A DNA stretch of 64,000 nt from Streptomyces sp. Ag109_O5-1 (GTDB lineage Bacteria; Actinomycetota; Actinomycetes; Streptomycetales; Streptomycetaceae), in assembly GCF_003814875.1 (NCBI RefSeq), contig NZ_RKQF01000001.1:3100001-3164000 (forward strand), in the 5' to 3' direction. A model generated the notes under the pieces. It had not been told where the DNA came from. It searched no databases and saw only the letters and a program-made list of their open reading frames with translations. The translations under genes were made by a program, and so were the position numbers. Below are positions 1 through 7,948 of the stretch, in pieces; position 1 is the stretch's first letter, and each line of letters begins with the position of its first letter.

Positions 1-622
1 CATCGGGTGAGCACCACGATGACCACGGCGTTCGGGGCGAAACGTGTGCGCGCTGTGTCAGTCCAGAAGTCCCACACGCGATCCCGGAAAACCTGGCTCT
101 CGGCCTGGGCTCGGTCCTTGATGGGGTCGTCGATGATGAGGACGTCGACGGGCCTGCCGGTGAGGGCTCCCTGAACGCCGACGGAGTAGACGCCACCGTC
201 GTGGTCCTGGATCTGCCACTCCGACGCGGAGGACGTGTCCCGGCGGACCCGCAGGCCGAACTTCTCCGGGTTGGCCTGAATGTCGTTGCGGATCGCGCGG
301 CCCCACCGGCGGGCGGTGCCCAACTCGTACGAGGCGATGCCGATACGCAGGTCAGGGTTACGGGCCAGCAGCCACGCCGGGAACGTGCGACTGACCCGCT
401 GACTTTTCCCTCCTGGGGAGGCATCGTCCAGATGAGGCGCCGGCAGCGGCCCTCAGCGACGTCGATAAGGCTCTGGTCGAGCAAGTCCAGGGCCGGGGTG
501 AGGACGACCCGGGGGTCCAGGTCTTCCGCCAGGCCGTGGGGGGTGAAGTAGCGGTCCGCGGCGGCGCTGCGGCCCTCCAGGCGGTCGGCGGCCATCGCGA
601 GCGCGTCCTGGTCAGTGGACAC
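1..622 (-). pseudogene. Phage terminase large subunit, frameshifted, C-terminus beyond window
   Basis: Large terminase ATPase, the motor that packages phage DNA. Reading starts at a GTG at 622, preceded by GGAGGAG, and runs through RLIWTMPPQEGK, a Walker A-like motif. The rest of the protein (RNPDLRIGIASY, then the Walker B-like VDVLIIDDP) is in another frame: codon phase changes between about 430 and 368. One extra G in the GGGAAAAG run near 405 would restore PPQEGKSQR. So the gene is either broken in its ATP-binding loop or carries a one-base sequence error. The C-terminal nuclease half lies left of the window. Small packaging genes follow on the same strand, as expected. Family identity is strong; whether it is functional is open. 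Confidence 0.8.
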
Positions 623-645
623 CTCGGCGCCTCCTCCCGTGGCTG

Positions 646-1113
646 CTACTGGGCGGTGAGGGCGGTGTGCAAGGTGTCCAGCACGCCGAGGACGTCGGGG
701 ATACGCATGAAGTCCATGTGCACCTCCAGGCGGCCTTCGTCGGTGACCTTGATCTCCCACTCGCCGCCGAAGTCCTCGTCGTTCCACCAGTAGGTGCCGG
801 GCCCGGCCGCGGCGATCCCGTCGGGGGCGTTCTCGAACCAGCCCTTGCCCATGAGCTGGTCGATGGCCTCGCCGACGGGTTTGTGTGGCATGCCCTTGAA
901 CTCGATGGTTCCGCGGGCCTGGTCGTCGACGCAGACGGTGCCCTCGCCGAGCCCTTCCTTCTCCCACTCCATCCGCAGGTCGCAGCACCCGGTGGGGTAG
1001 CCCATCTGGCCCAGGAAGGGGAACGCCGCGATGGCCGCGGTGACGGCCGCTTCCTGCTGGGCCTTGAAGGCGCGTTCCCAGTCGTCGAGGGCGAGTTCTG
1101 CTTCGAGCTGCAC
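646..1113 (-). CDS. Hypothetical phage protein (155 aa)
   Basis: Unrecognised soluble protein of 155 residues between the terminase genes. The GTG start at 1113 has GGAG upstream. The N-terminal third is helical and charged; the middle carries two Cys (GCCDLRMEW), and a Trp-rich stretch (YWWNDEDFGGEWEIKV) is followed by beta-like strands. No signal peptide or membrane segment is visible. Its place beside terminase genes suggests a phage structural or packaging-associated protein, but that is context only. Confidence 0.7.
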   Translation of the reverse strand: MQLEAELALDDWERAFKAQQEAAVTAAIAAFPFLGQMGYPTGCCDLRMEWEKEGLGEGTVCVDDQARGTIEFKGMPHKPVGEAIDQLMGKGWFENAPDGIAAAGPGTYWWNDEDFGGEWEIKVTDEGRLEVHMDFMRIPDVLGVLDTLHTALTAQ

Positions 1114-1136
1114 GTATTGCTCCGGAGGGGTGGGGG

Positions 1137-1727
1137 TTAGACGGCGCGCAGGTGGCGGGCGGCGGCCTTGCGGGCGGCGTCCGCGGCCTGGCCGGTTACG
1201 CCGGCGGCGGCGAGTGCCGCTTCGAGGGCGGACACGAGCGCGTCGGCCTGGCGTTCGGTGACCCGGGCCATGCGGTCCTCGATGCCGAGTTTGGCGATCA
1301 GGCCGAGGACATGGCCGGTACGGTCCATCGCCCGTTCGTACAGGGCGATCTCGGCGCGCAGCTGTTCGGAGCCGGCGGCCCCTTCGTAGCGGATGCGGTC
1401 GCCGAGGTCGTTGACGATGCTGCTGATGGCCTCCTGCCAGGCGACGACCTGGCCGGCGAGGCGGGACAGGGCGGCGAACGGGTCGCCGACGGGGGTGACG
1501 TCGAGGGTGGCCAGGATCTGGCGGGCCTCAAGGTCGGCGAGTTCGGCAGCCGCGGCGATGCGCTGGTTGCGCGTGTTGCCGCCGTGGAACTTGCACCGGC
1601 CGATCCCGACGTGGTCGGTACCGAACCCGGCCACGAGGGAGCAGGTGTCGCCGGGCTGACCTTGCCGTTTCTGGGCCCCGCAGCGCGGCTTGCCGTCGCC
1701 CGCGTGCTCGGGGCGCAGGCCGCTCAA
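1137..1727 (-). CDS. Putative small terminase subunit with N-terminal Cys/His knuckle
   Basis: A 196-residue protein. The first 55 residues hold Cys/His pairs (RCGAQKRQGQPGDTC and GRCKFHGGNTRNQR), a zinc-knuckle pattern often seen at the start of actinophage small packaging proteins. The rest is long amphipathic helix (residues about 57-190) with a basic end. Its ATG at 1727 overlaps the stop of the upstream gene as ATGA, so the two are translationally coupled. The position immediately upstream of the large terminase supports a DNA-recognition role in packaging; the fold itself is not proven. Confidence 0.55.
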   Translation of the reverse strand: MSGLRPEHAGDGKPRCGAQKRQGQPGDTCSLVAGFGTDHVGIGRCKFHGGNTRNQRIAAAAELADLEARQILATLDVTPVGDPFAALSRLAGQVVAWQEAISSIVNDLGDRIRYEGAAGSEQLRAEIALYERAMDRTGHVLGLIAKLGIEDRMARVTERQADALVSALEAALAAAGVTGQAADAARKAAARHLRAV

Positions 1728-2053
1728 TCCCGGCTCCTCTGGTTAAGGCGGAGCGCGCGAGTACGGCGGTCGTCGATGGACAGCACGGCTTCCACGGCCT
1801 TGAGGTCGCCCTTCATCGCCGCGGGCCACACCGCGGCCTGGAGCCGGTCCAGGCGCAGGATCTGTAGGACCCGCAGCGGGTCCACGGAGATGCCGTCGTA
1901 CTGGGTGTCCGCGACCGCCGTGGCAGCGTCGAGGGCGTCCACGACGTCCGGGTAGTTGAGCCGGTCGGCGATGGTGTGCCAGTCGACGCCGGCCAGGCGC
2001 AGCTGGAGGGCTTGAACGGCGCGAGGGTCGTCGGTCGCCAGTTCGTCCGCCAT
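1724..2053 (-). CDS. Small HTH-like phage protein (109 aa)
   Basis: Residues 13-40 (ALQLRLAGVDWHTIADRLNY) have the spacing of a helix-turn-helix, followed by more helices and a basic C-terminus. The start ATG at 2053 follows a good GGGGAGG. It overlaps the next gene by ATGA. Together with that gene it may form a DNA-binding packaging initiator, since HTH domains are typical of small terminases. It could equally be a separate regulator. Confidence 0.55.
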   Translation of the reverse strand: MADELATDDPRAVQALQLRLAGVDWHTIADRLNYPDVVDALDAATAVADTQYDGISVDPLRVLQILRLDRLQAAVWPAAMKGDLKAVEAVLSIDDRRTRALRLNQRSRD

Positions 2054-2065
2054 GACGGGCCTCCC

Positions 2066-2662
2066 CTATGCGCGGGCGTTGAACAGGGTGTGCAGCTCGG
2101 CGCGGGCCTGCGGGTCCTCGTAGAAAACGCCGGTGTACGAGGCGGTGACCATCTGCGAGCCGGGCTTACGGGCGCCGCGCAAGGCGAGGCAGCCGTGTTC
2201 GGAGCGGATGATGCACGCCGCGCCCAGCAACTGAAGGTGTTCGTCGAGGGCCGCGGTGACCTGCTTGGTGATCTGCTCCTGGGTCTGCAACCGCTTGGCG
2301 TAGACGTCCAGCACTCGTGGGAGCTTGGACAGGCCGGCGACGGGGGCGCCGGGCTTGGGCAGATAGGCGATGTCGGCGGTGCCGCTGAAGGGCAGCATGT
2401 GGTGTTCACAGAGCGCCGTGAACGGGACACCCGTGACGGCGATGGGCTGCCCGGAGTGCTCCACGGGGAACACTCGCGCGAGGTGCCGGGCCGGGTCGTC
2501 CTCGTAGCCGGCGGTGAACTCGTCCAGGGCACGGAGCACGCGGCCCGGGGTACCGGACAGGGCCTCGCTGTCGGGGTCCAGGCCGCGGGCCTCGAACCAG
2601 GCGGCCAGGCCGGCGGTGAACTTGCGGGCGGCGGCGGCACGGGGTGAGGGGTTGAGCGTCAT
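2066..2662 (-). CDS. folE: GTP cyclohydrolase I
   Basis: Converts GTP to 7,8-dihydroneopterin triphosphate, the first step of folate and of 7-deazaguanine synthesis. The 198-residue protein keeps the zinc ligands Cys85 and His88 in CEHHMLPFSG and Cys158 in SEHGCLALRG. The start is the ATG at 2662, which overlaps the queE stop as ATGA; longer upstream starts would lie inside queE. With queE, queD and queC in one operon, its job here is to feed the preQ0 pathway rather than folate. Last gene of the operon. Confidence 0.93.
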   Translation of the reverse strand: MTLNPSPRAAAARKFTAGLAAWFEARGLDPDSEALSGTPGRVLRALDEFTAGYEDDPARHLARVFPVEHSGQPIAVTGVPFTALCEHHMLPFSGTADIAYLPKPGAPVAGLSKLPRVLDVYAKRLQTQEQITKQVTAALDEHLQLLGAACIIRSEHGCLALRGARKPGSQMVTASYTGVFYEDPQARAELHTLFNARA

Positions 2663-3369
2663 CGTGCCCTCTCGTTGCCCCACGCGTGGACGTGGAGACG
2701 GGTGGTCAGGTTGAAGCCGGCCGCGATGGCGGGGTCGGCGATGGCGGCCAGATGGTCGGTGATGGCGGCCGTGTTGGTGCCCTCGGGCATCACCCACACG
2801 AGGCGGGCCGGGATGTTCAGCCGACCGGTGACCTCGGCGACCTCGGTGACGTCGTCCGGGGTGGCGCACACGAACTTGAACGCGGCCCGGCCGGTCTCCA
2901 CCAGGGCGCGCAGCGCCCGGGGCTTGATGCGGTCGCGTTCGAGGTCACCGGCGTGCGCGAGCTTCGGGGAGACGTTGAACCGGGTCACCCGCCAGGCGGT
3001 GGCCGAGGTGGGGGCGAGGGTGCCGTTGGTCTCCACCTCGATCTCGACACCCGCGTCGATGAGCCAGTCCAGGAGGGCTTCCCAGCCGGGCTGGTGCTGG
3101 TGCATCAGCGGTTCCCCGCCGGTGATGACCACGACGGCCGGGTTGCCGTTCAGCGCGCGGGAGACGACGTCGTGCACCGGCGTGCGGGTCAGTTCGGCGC
3201 GCAGGTCGAACCGGGAGGCGTCCCACGTGTAGGGGGTGTCGCACCAGGTGCAGTGCAGGTTGCAGCCGCCGAGGCGGATGAACGCTGCACGCCGGCCGGT
3301 GGACGGCCCTTCGCCCTGAACGGTCGGGCCGAACACCTCGGCCAAGACGAGGGTGGGGGTGTCGCTCAC
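2659..3369 (-). CDS. queE: 7-carboxy-7-deazaguanine synthase (radical SAM)
   Basis: Radical SAM enzyme that rearranges carboxy-tetrahydropterin to 7-carboxy-7-deazaguanine. The cluster motif C-x3-C-x2-C is visible at Cys36, Cys40 and Cys43 (CNLHCTWCDTPYTWD). A preceding VQGEGPSTG and the ITGGEPL motif near residue 102 are family hallmarks. Its length of 236 residues is typical. GTG start at 3369 overlaps the queD stop; its own stop overlaps folE. Cytosolic. Confidence 0.94.
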   Translation of the reverse strand: MSDTPTLVLAEVFGPTVQGEGPSTGRRAAFIRLGGCNLHCTWCDTPYTWDASRFDLRAELTRTPVHDVVSRALNGNPAVVVITGGEPLMHQHQPGWEALLDWLIDAGVEIEVETNGTLAPTSATAWRVTRFNVSPKLAHAGDLERDRIKPRALRALVETGRAAFKFVCATPDDVTEVAEVTGRLNIPARLVWVMPEGTNTAAITDHLAAIADPAIAAGFNLTTRLHVHAWGNERAR

Positions 3370-3794
3370 GAGGCGGTCCAGGTGGCGGCGTTGACGTGTG
3401 TCTCCTGGATGTGGACACGGGTGACGCGGGCGCCGGGCGCGCGGACGAGCTCGGTCAGGGCCTTAGAGGCGACGTCACCGATCAGGGCGGCGACGTTCTC
3501 GACGGTGGGCCAGTCGGGCGCCTCGTAGACCTTGCAGCTGTGGGAACGCAGCACGGGCAGCAGCGGGTCGAGCGGGCCGAGCATGACGCCGTGGTCGAGG
3601 TGGGTGTCGATCCACTCCCGCAGGAGCTTCTTGAACGGCCCGAACTCCACGACCAGGCCGGCGGCCATCTCGTCGGCCTCGACGGTGACCTCCGCCCACC
3701 ACGAATGCCCGTGGAGGTTCACGCACTTGCCGGGCAGGTGCGGCAGCCGGTGACCGGTCTCGAAGTTGTGGCGGACCGTTACGGCGTGGGTCAT
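3366..3794 (-). CDS. queD: 6-carboxy-tetrahydropterin synthase
   Basis: Makes 6-carboxy-5,6,7,8-tetrahydropterin from dihydroneopterin triphosphate. Zinc-binding His15, His28 and His30 and catalytic Cys24 are visible in NFETGHRLPHLPGKCVNLHG. The LDHG motif near residue 70 is also present. The start chosen is the ATG at 3794 (142 aa), with AAGGA upstream; an earlier start at 3857 would run into queC. It lies 31 nt after queC and overlaps queE. Confidence 0.93.
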   Translation of the reverse strand: MTHAVTVRHNFETGHRLPHLPGKCVNLHGHSWWAEVTVEADEMAAGLVVEFGPFKKLLREWIDTHLDHGVMLGPLDPLLPVLRSHSCKVYEAPDWPTVENVAALIGDVASKALTELVRAPGARVTRVHIQETHVNAATWTAS

Positions 3795-3825
3795 GTGAGG
3801 GGGTTCCTTCGTGTGTTGCGCTGCG

Positions 3826-4497
3826 TCAGGCGGCGTAGTCGGTGGGGTCGTAGACACCGGCGTTCTCGAACGCCTCCTTGCGCTCGGTGCAGGTGCCGCA
3901 CGTGCCGCAGTGCACTTCGCCGCCCTTGTAGCAGGACCAGGACAGGTGAAGCGGGGCGTCCAGGTCGGCCGCGTGCGAGGCGATCCACGTCTTGGAGTGA
4001 CGGACGAACGGGGCCTCGATGCGGGGCACGGTGAAGCCGTCCAGGGCGCGAGTCGCGCATGTGCGCAGGGCGTCCAGGAACTCCGGCCGGCAGTCCGGGT
4101 AGATTGCGTGGTCGCCAGCGTGGATACCGAGGGCGACCAGCTGCGCGCCGCGCGCGGACGCGATACCGATGGCGACGTTGGCCATGATCGCGTTGCGGTT
4201 GGGGACGACCGTGACGCGCATGGACTCCTCGGCGTAGTGCCCGTCGGGCACGGCCACCGTGGCGTCGGTGAGCGCCGAGCCGGGCATCAGCGCGCCCACG
4301 GTGGTGAGGTCGACGACGTGGTGTTCGGCGTCGAAGTGCCCGGCGACCAGGCGCGCGGAGGTGAGCTCGCGGTTGTGCCGCTGGCCGTAGTTGAACGACA
4401 GCAGCAGCAGGTCATAGCCCTGGGCGTCGTAGTGCGCGGCGAGGGTGGTGGAGTCCATGCCGCCGGAGAAGGCGAGTACGGCGAGGGGACGCGTCAT
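3826..4497 (-). CDS. queC: 7-cyano-7-deazaguanine (preQ0) synthase
   Basis: ATP-dependent conversion of 7-carboxy-7-deazaguanine to preQ0. The PP-loop SGGMDS spans residues 11-16. Four cysteines near the C-terminus (SWSCYKGGEVHCGTCGTC) match the zinc site of the family. The 223-residue length is normal. The ATG at 4497 overlaps the stop of the upstream transglycosylase as ATGA; the much longer open frame extending upstream lies inside that gene and is spurious. Confidence 0.94.
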   Translation of the reverse strand: MTRPLAVLAFSGGMDSTTLAAHYDAQGYDLLLLSFNYGQRHNRELTSARLVAGHFDAEHHVVDLTTVGALMPGSALTDATVAVPDGHYAEESMRVTVVPNRNAIMANVAIGIASARGAQLVALGIHAGDHAIYPDCRPEFLDALRTCATRALDGFTVPRIEAPFVRHSKTWIASHAADLDAPLHLSWSCYKGGEVHCGTCGTCTERKEAFENAGVYDPTDYAA

Positions 4498-5534
4498 GAG
4501 GGGGTGCTGTCCTTCCGTGTGGCCACGCCGGTGTCGGTGGCGATGGCCTTCGCGATCTTGTGGAGGTGCTTGGGGTTGGCCTCGGCGAGGTACAGCTGGG
4601 TGCCTTCGTCCTCGCGGGCGCCGCCCCTGGCGGTCGTGCTGCGGTTCTCCTCGTCGCGCAGCACCTGTGCGGCCTTGGTGAGCTGCGCGACCGCGCCGTC
4701 CGCCAGGTACAGGGCGGTACCGGGGCGTTCCCAGCCGGGCGGGGCGGGCACGCGGTGCCGGCGGATGAGCCACTGGCCGAGCCGGTGGTAGGCGATGGCC
4801 GGGGCGCCGCGCATCATGAGGTCTTCCCGCTCGTACTGTTCGCGGGTGCGCTGCTTGGCCACGGCGAACCCGGGCCGGCCGACGAGGGCGGGGTCGGCGC
4901 CGTGGGAGCGCAGCAGCGCGGCGTGCTTGCGGGCCTGGTCGGGCCGGGATACCTGGACGGTGACCAGCTTCGCCTTCCGCTCGTCCCACAGCGCGATCTG
5001 CCCGTACCGGGAGCCGGAGCCCCAGGCGGAGGAGTCCACCGAGTAGAACGGCAGGGCGGCGATGGTCTGGAACCGGGTCTGTCCGAAGCCGTGGAAGACG
5101 GTGCCGTACTCGCGGGCGATCTGGAAGCACTTCACGAGCCAGCGCATGACGGCGTCGGGCTTCTTGGCGTGCGGGACCATGCCGCCGAGGGCGATGTACT
5201 GGTACTGCTTGCACAGCTCGTGCAGCCGCTCCCACGGTGAGCCGACGTGGAACACGGGCAGCACCGTGAGGCCCTGGTCTTCGAGGGCGAGGGTGTTCTG
5301 GTGGGTGGCGGTCGGGTCGCCGATGACGTCGAGGGTGGCCGCCGTGGTGATGACGCCGCGCCACTGGTGGAGCCAGGCCGCGTAATCGGGGCGCTTGATG
5401 GTCGCGCCGAGGGTCGCGGCGGAGAACGCCCCGGAGTCCGCGAACACCTCACACGGTCCGCCGTAGGTGTCGACGATGGCCTGAAGGTCGGTGTCCTTGT
5501 GGTAGTGGAACGACACCAGGAACCGGAACGTCAC
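4494..5534 (-). CDS. dpdA: TGT/DpdA-like 7-deazaguanine transglycosylase, copy 1
   Basis: Predicted to exchange guanine for a 7-deazaguanine base. The 346-residue protein follows the tRNA-guanine transglycosylase plan. FADSGAFSAA has the substrate-binding Asp33; IALGGMV matches the GG loop; HGFG follows; LPFYSVDSSAW places the presumed nucleophile at Asp167. The CxCxxC zinc site of tRNA TGTs is not visible. Phage DpdA proteins that act on DNA share this layout and sit with queC/D/E, as here. GTG start at 5534 overlaps the stop of copy 2. Acting on DNA rather than tRNA is an inference from the phage operon. Confidence 0.78.
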   Translation of the reverse strand: MTFRFLVSFHYHKDTDLQAIVDTYGGPCEVFADSGAFSAATLGATIKRPDYAAWLHQWRGVITTAATLDVIGDPTATHQNTLALEDQGLTVLPVFHVGSPWERLHELCKQYQYIALGGMVPHAKKPDAVMRWLVKCFQIAREYGTVFHGFGQTRFQTIAALPFYSVDSSAWGSGSRYGQIALWDERKAKLVTVQVSRPDQARKHAALLRSHGADPALVGRPGFAVAKQRTREQYEREDLMMRGAPAIAYHRLGQWLIRRHRVPAPPGWERPGTALYLADGAVAQLTKAAQVLRDEENRSTTARGGAREDEGTQLYLAEANPKHLHKIAKAIATDTGVATRKDSTPS

Positions 5535-6433
5535 GCTGTCTCCTTCGCCAGGAGCCGCAGCGGGTCCATGTCGGATCGGGTGGGGCCGGCGAGTGCGAGG
5601 TAGACCTTCGTGCCGGTGTCGGCGTGCCGTGGGAGCGGTGGGGCGGTCACACGGTGGCGACGGGTCAGGGACTCCTCCATGAACCCGTACGCGCGGGCGG
5701 AGGCGCCGGTGAGCGCGGTCCGGTCGTCGTGGTTGCTGGGGGTGCCGGAGCGGTAGAACCCGGGGTCGAGGACGCGGCTGGCGGGGAGGCCGTGCCGGCG
5801 GAACATGTCCGCGCGGGGCCGTACTTCGGTGGGGTTACGGAAGAAGACGGAGTGCATCTTCAGGTTCCGGGAGTCCCACAGGTACACCAGGCCGAACCGC
5901 TGACCCATGGTGTACGAGCTGGAGTCCACCGAGTAGAACGGCAGCGTGCGGATGAGGTTGGGCGAGGTGAGGCCGAACCCGTGGAAGACGGTGCCGTGTT
6001 CGCGGGCGATGAGGAACGCCTTGACCAGCCACTTCATCAGCACTTGCTGCTTGGCGCCGCCGACCGCGTGGAGCGCCAGGCCGCCGAGGGCGATGTAGCG
6101 GTGCTGCTCGCACATCCGCTCCAGTACGCGCCAGGGTTCCCCGGTGTGGAAGACCGGCAGCGGGTCGACCCCTGCGTCCTGGAGCCGGGACAGGTTCGCG
6201 GCGGTGCCGGCGTGGTCGCCGATGACGTCCAGGTTGGAGCGCACGGTCCACAGCGGCGCCCACTGCTTGAGCCAAGCCGCGTAGTCGGCGACCTTGATGG
6301 TGGCGCCGGTGGTGGCCGCGGAGTAGGCGCCGGAGTCGGCGAACAGGTCGACGTCGCCGCCGAGGTCGTCGACCAGCTGCGCGAGGTCGGTGTCCCGGTG
6401 GTAGTGGTACGAGACCAGGACCCGCAGGGTCAC
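5531..6433 (-). CDS. dpdA: TGT/DpdA-like 7-deazaguanine transglycosylase, copy 2
   Basis: A 300-residue paralogue of the next gene, clearly alignable along its length (FADSGAYSAATTGATIK, SNLDVIGD, IALGGLALH, TVFHGFG, LPFYSVDSSS). It keeps both putative active-site aspartates, Asp33 and Asp170, so it is not obviously a catalytically dead partner. It is about 45 residues shorter at the C-terminus than copy 1. Starts with GTG at 6433, overlapping the stop of the ParB-like gene. Two adjacent copies could form a heterodimer or use different targets. Confidence 0.75.
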   Translation of the reverse strand: MTLRVLVSYHYHRDTDLAQLVDDLGGDVDLFADSGAYSAATTGATIKVADYAAWLKQWAPLWTVRSNLDVIGDHAGTAANLSRLQDAGVDPLPVFHTGEPWRVLERMCEQHRYIALGGLALHAVGGAKQQVLMKWLVKAFLIAREHGTVFHGFGLTSPNLIRTLPFYSVDSSSYTMGQRFGLVYLWDSRNLKMHSVFFRNPTEVRPRADMFRRHGLPASRVLDPGFYRSGTPSNHDDRTALTGASARAYGFMEESLTRRHRVTAPPLPRHADTGTKVYLALAGPTRSDMDPLRLLAKETA

Positions 6434-7023
6434 GTCAGGGCCCGCAGCTTGTTCATGATGAAGATGAACCGGGCCCCGTCGTCGTCGGGGACTTCGCAGC
6501 CGGTCGACAGGTCATAGAAGTCGTCCCGGACGTTCGGCGGGACCTTGAACCGCAAAATCGGCCAGAGGTCGTCCTCTTCGGGGTCGCCCAGCTCGTCGGC
6601 GAGCGAGTCCAGGTCCGGCGGCGGCGTGATGAGCATTTCGATGTCGTGCTCGTTGTAGCCGGTGCCTTCGTAGTCGCCGTCCAGGTACGACAGCAACTCC
6701 ACGAGATCGTCGTTGTCGTACGTGCCCATCTCCGCCAATTTGTTATCCGCCAGATTGATCCGGCGGGCCTCGGCGTCGTCGCAGGTGACGATCTCGCAGC
6801 GGGCGGTCTCGTAGCCCTCGGCCTTCAGCGCCTGCATGGTGTGGTTGCCGGCGAGGACGATCAGCGGGCCGTTCTCGACCTGGCGGACGATCAGGGACCG
6901 GTACTGGCCGTTTCGGCGGATGCTGACCTGGATGCTCGCGACGTCGCCACGCTTGGCGTTCCCGGGAAACGAGGTCAGCTCATCGAGGGGGACTTCGCGT
7001 GTTTCGACGTACACGGCTGGCAC
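6430..7023 (-). CDS. ParB/Srx-fold nuclease-like protein
   Basis: First gene of the 7-deazaguanine operon, 197 residues. The N-terminal domain has the ParB/Srx pattern: VPLDELTSFPGNAKRG, then IRRNGQYRSLIVRQ and VLAGNHTMQALKAEG (the GNHRxxA-type loop), then RRINLADNKLAEMG. The C-terminal 70 residues are acidic. Proteins of this superfamily include ParB CTPases and DNA nucleases. Its coupling to dpdA suggests a part in DNA modification or target choice, which is inference. GTG start at 7023. Confidence 0.75.
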   Translation of the reverse strand: MPAVYVETREVPLDELTSFPGNAKRGDVASIQVSIRRNGQYRSLIVRQVENGPLIVLAGNHTMQALKAEGYETARCEIVTCDDAEARRINLADNKLAEMGTYDNDDLVELLSYLDGDYEGTGYNEHDIEMLITPPPDLDSLADELGDPEEDDLWPILRFKVPPNVRDDFYDLSTGCEVPDDDGARFIFIMNKLRALT

Positions 7024-7055
7024 GAGGGGATCTCCTGAGGGTCAGAGGGCATGCA

Positions 7056-7089
7056 GAAGCGCCCCGAGCCGTGCAGCTCGAGGCGCTTC
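7056..7089. terminator. Hairpin between HNH gene and deazaguanine operon
   Basis: Inverted repeat of 14 nt arms with one mismatch (arms begin GAAGCGCC and end GGCGCTTC) and a 6-nt loop. It lies after the stop of the HNH gene on the minus strand. No long T-run follows, so it may be a weak terminator. Confidence 0.5.
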
Positions 7090-7106
7090 GTGGGGCGGGT
7101 GTGCGC

Positions 7107-7853
7107 TTACGCGATGCCGGTGATGGCGGGGTGGTGGTCGGCACGTTCGCGGCTCTCCTCCAGATAGCGGATGGCCGCCATCATGAGCCGCGGGTCGTCC
7201 CCGAAGGCCCCGAGCCCAACGTTGCACGTCCGACACAGCAAGCCACGGACGTGGCCGGTGCCGTGGTCGTGGTCGACCGCGAGGCCGTCGTCCGGGACCT
7301 CGCCGCAGATCTGGCAGCGGCCGTCGTGCGCCGCTTCCAGGGCCACAAGCTGGTCCTCGGTGATGCCGTAGAGGCGGGCCTTGTACCGCTTACGGGTCCG
7401 CTGCTTCCACCGGGCGGTCGCCGCGGCGGCACGCTCGGGGTTGCGCTGGTTCCATGCGAGGGCCACGCCGAGGTGGCACGCCTTGCACTTGGCCATGAGG
7501 CGCACTTCGCCAGTGCGGCCGTCGCTATAGGTGTGGAACTCGCTGGGCGGCTTCACGGTGTCGCACTTACTGCACTGGCGCAGCCCGTCGGGGCGGTCGC
7601 GTTCGACACCTACGCGCGGCCGGCCGGCCGCCCAGTCGTCAACCGTGGACTCGAACCAGTACGGCGACTGGCCGGCGTAGCCGTCGGGTGCGGGAAGGTC
7701 GCCCGGCCGGGATGTGCCGTTCTCGCGGCGGCGCTTCGCGCGGCTGTTCATGACCGTGGCGGCGCGCACACTGGCCCATCCCATGCGTTTGGTCAGGGCC
7801 GCATACCCGAGGGCATTGGGAGGTATCGTCACAAAGACATTTTCCCAGGTCAC
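7107..7853 (-). CDS. HNH endonuclease VII-type protein with extra zinc fingers
   Basis: C-terminal residues about 170-235 match the recombination endonuclease VII class: GRCQICGEVPDD, then the catalytic DHDHGTGHVRG, then LCRTCNVGLG. This fold resolves branched DNA in phages. A second Cys-x2-Cys pair set lies mid-protein (RQCSKCDTVKPPSEFH, KCKACH). The N-terminus has a basic helical region. The start is uncertain: GTG at 7853 has no clear ribosome site; GTG at 7832, after GGGAAA, is an alternative. A second member of this class is at 18305. Confidence 0.8.
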   Translation of the reverse strand: MTWENVFVTIPPNALGYAALTKRMGWASVRAATVMNSRAKRRRENGTSRPGDLPAPDGYAGQSPYWFESTVDDWAAGRPRVGVERDRPDGLRQCSKCDTVKPPSEFHTYSDGRTGEVRLMAKCKACHLGVALAWNQRNPERAAAATARWKQRTRKRYKARLYGITEDQLVALEAAHDGRCQICGEVPDDGLAVDHDHGTGHVRGLLCRTCNVGLGAFGDDPRLMMAAIRYLEESRERADHHPAITGIA

Positions 7854-7903
7854 ACGGCTTATTGAAAGGCAAGTCCCGGTTCCGCGTAGGTAGTTCAGAA
7901 GGT

Positions 7904-7946
7904 GGGCGGGGCCCCGGCCGAGGAGTCGGCGGCCGGGGCCCCGCCC
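7904..7946. terminator. Strong GC hairpin after helical phage protein
   Basis: Perfect 16-bp inverted repeat (arm GGGCGGGGCCCCGGCC) with an 11-nt loop, starting three bases after the stop of the minus-strand gene at 7949. Likely transcript end. Confidence 0.65.
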
Positions 7947-7948
7947 GG

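Noticed and set aside
2066..4497. Toyocamycin/sangivamycin-type secondary metabolite cluster
   Set aside because: folE/queD/queE are shared with such clusters, but here they come with queC, two DpdA-like genes and terminase genes, and no nucleoside-tailoring enzymes.
7024..7106. preQ1-type riboswitch before the deazaguanine operon
   Set aside because: Only 83 bases separate the HNH gene from the operon start at 7023; they hold a terminator-like hairpin, and no aptamer pattern was recognised.
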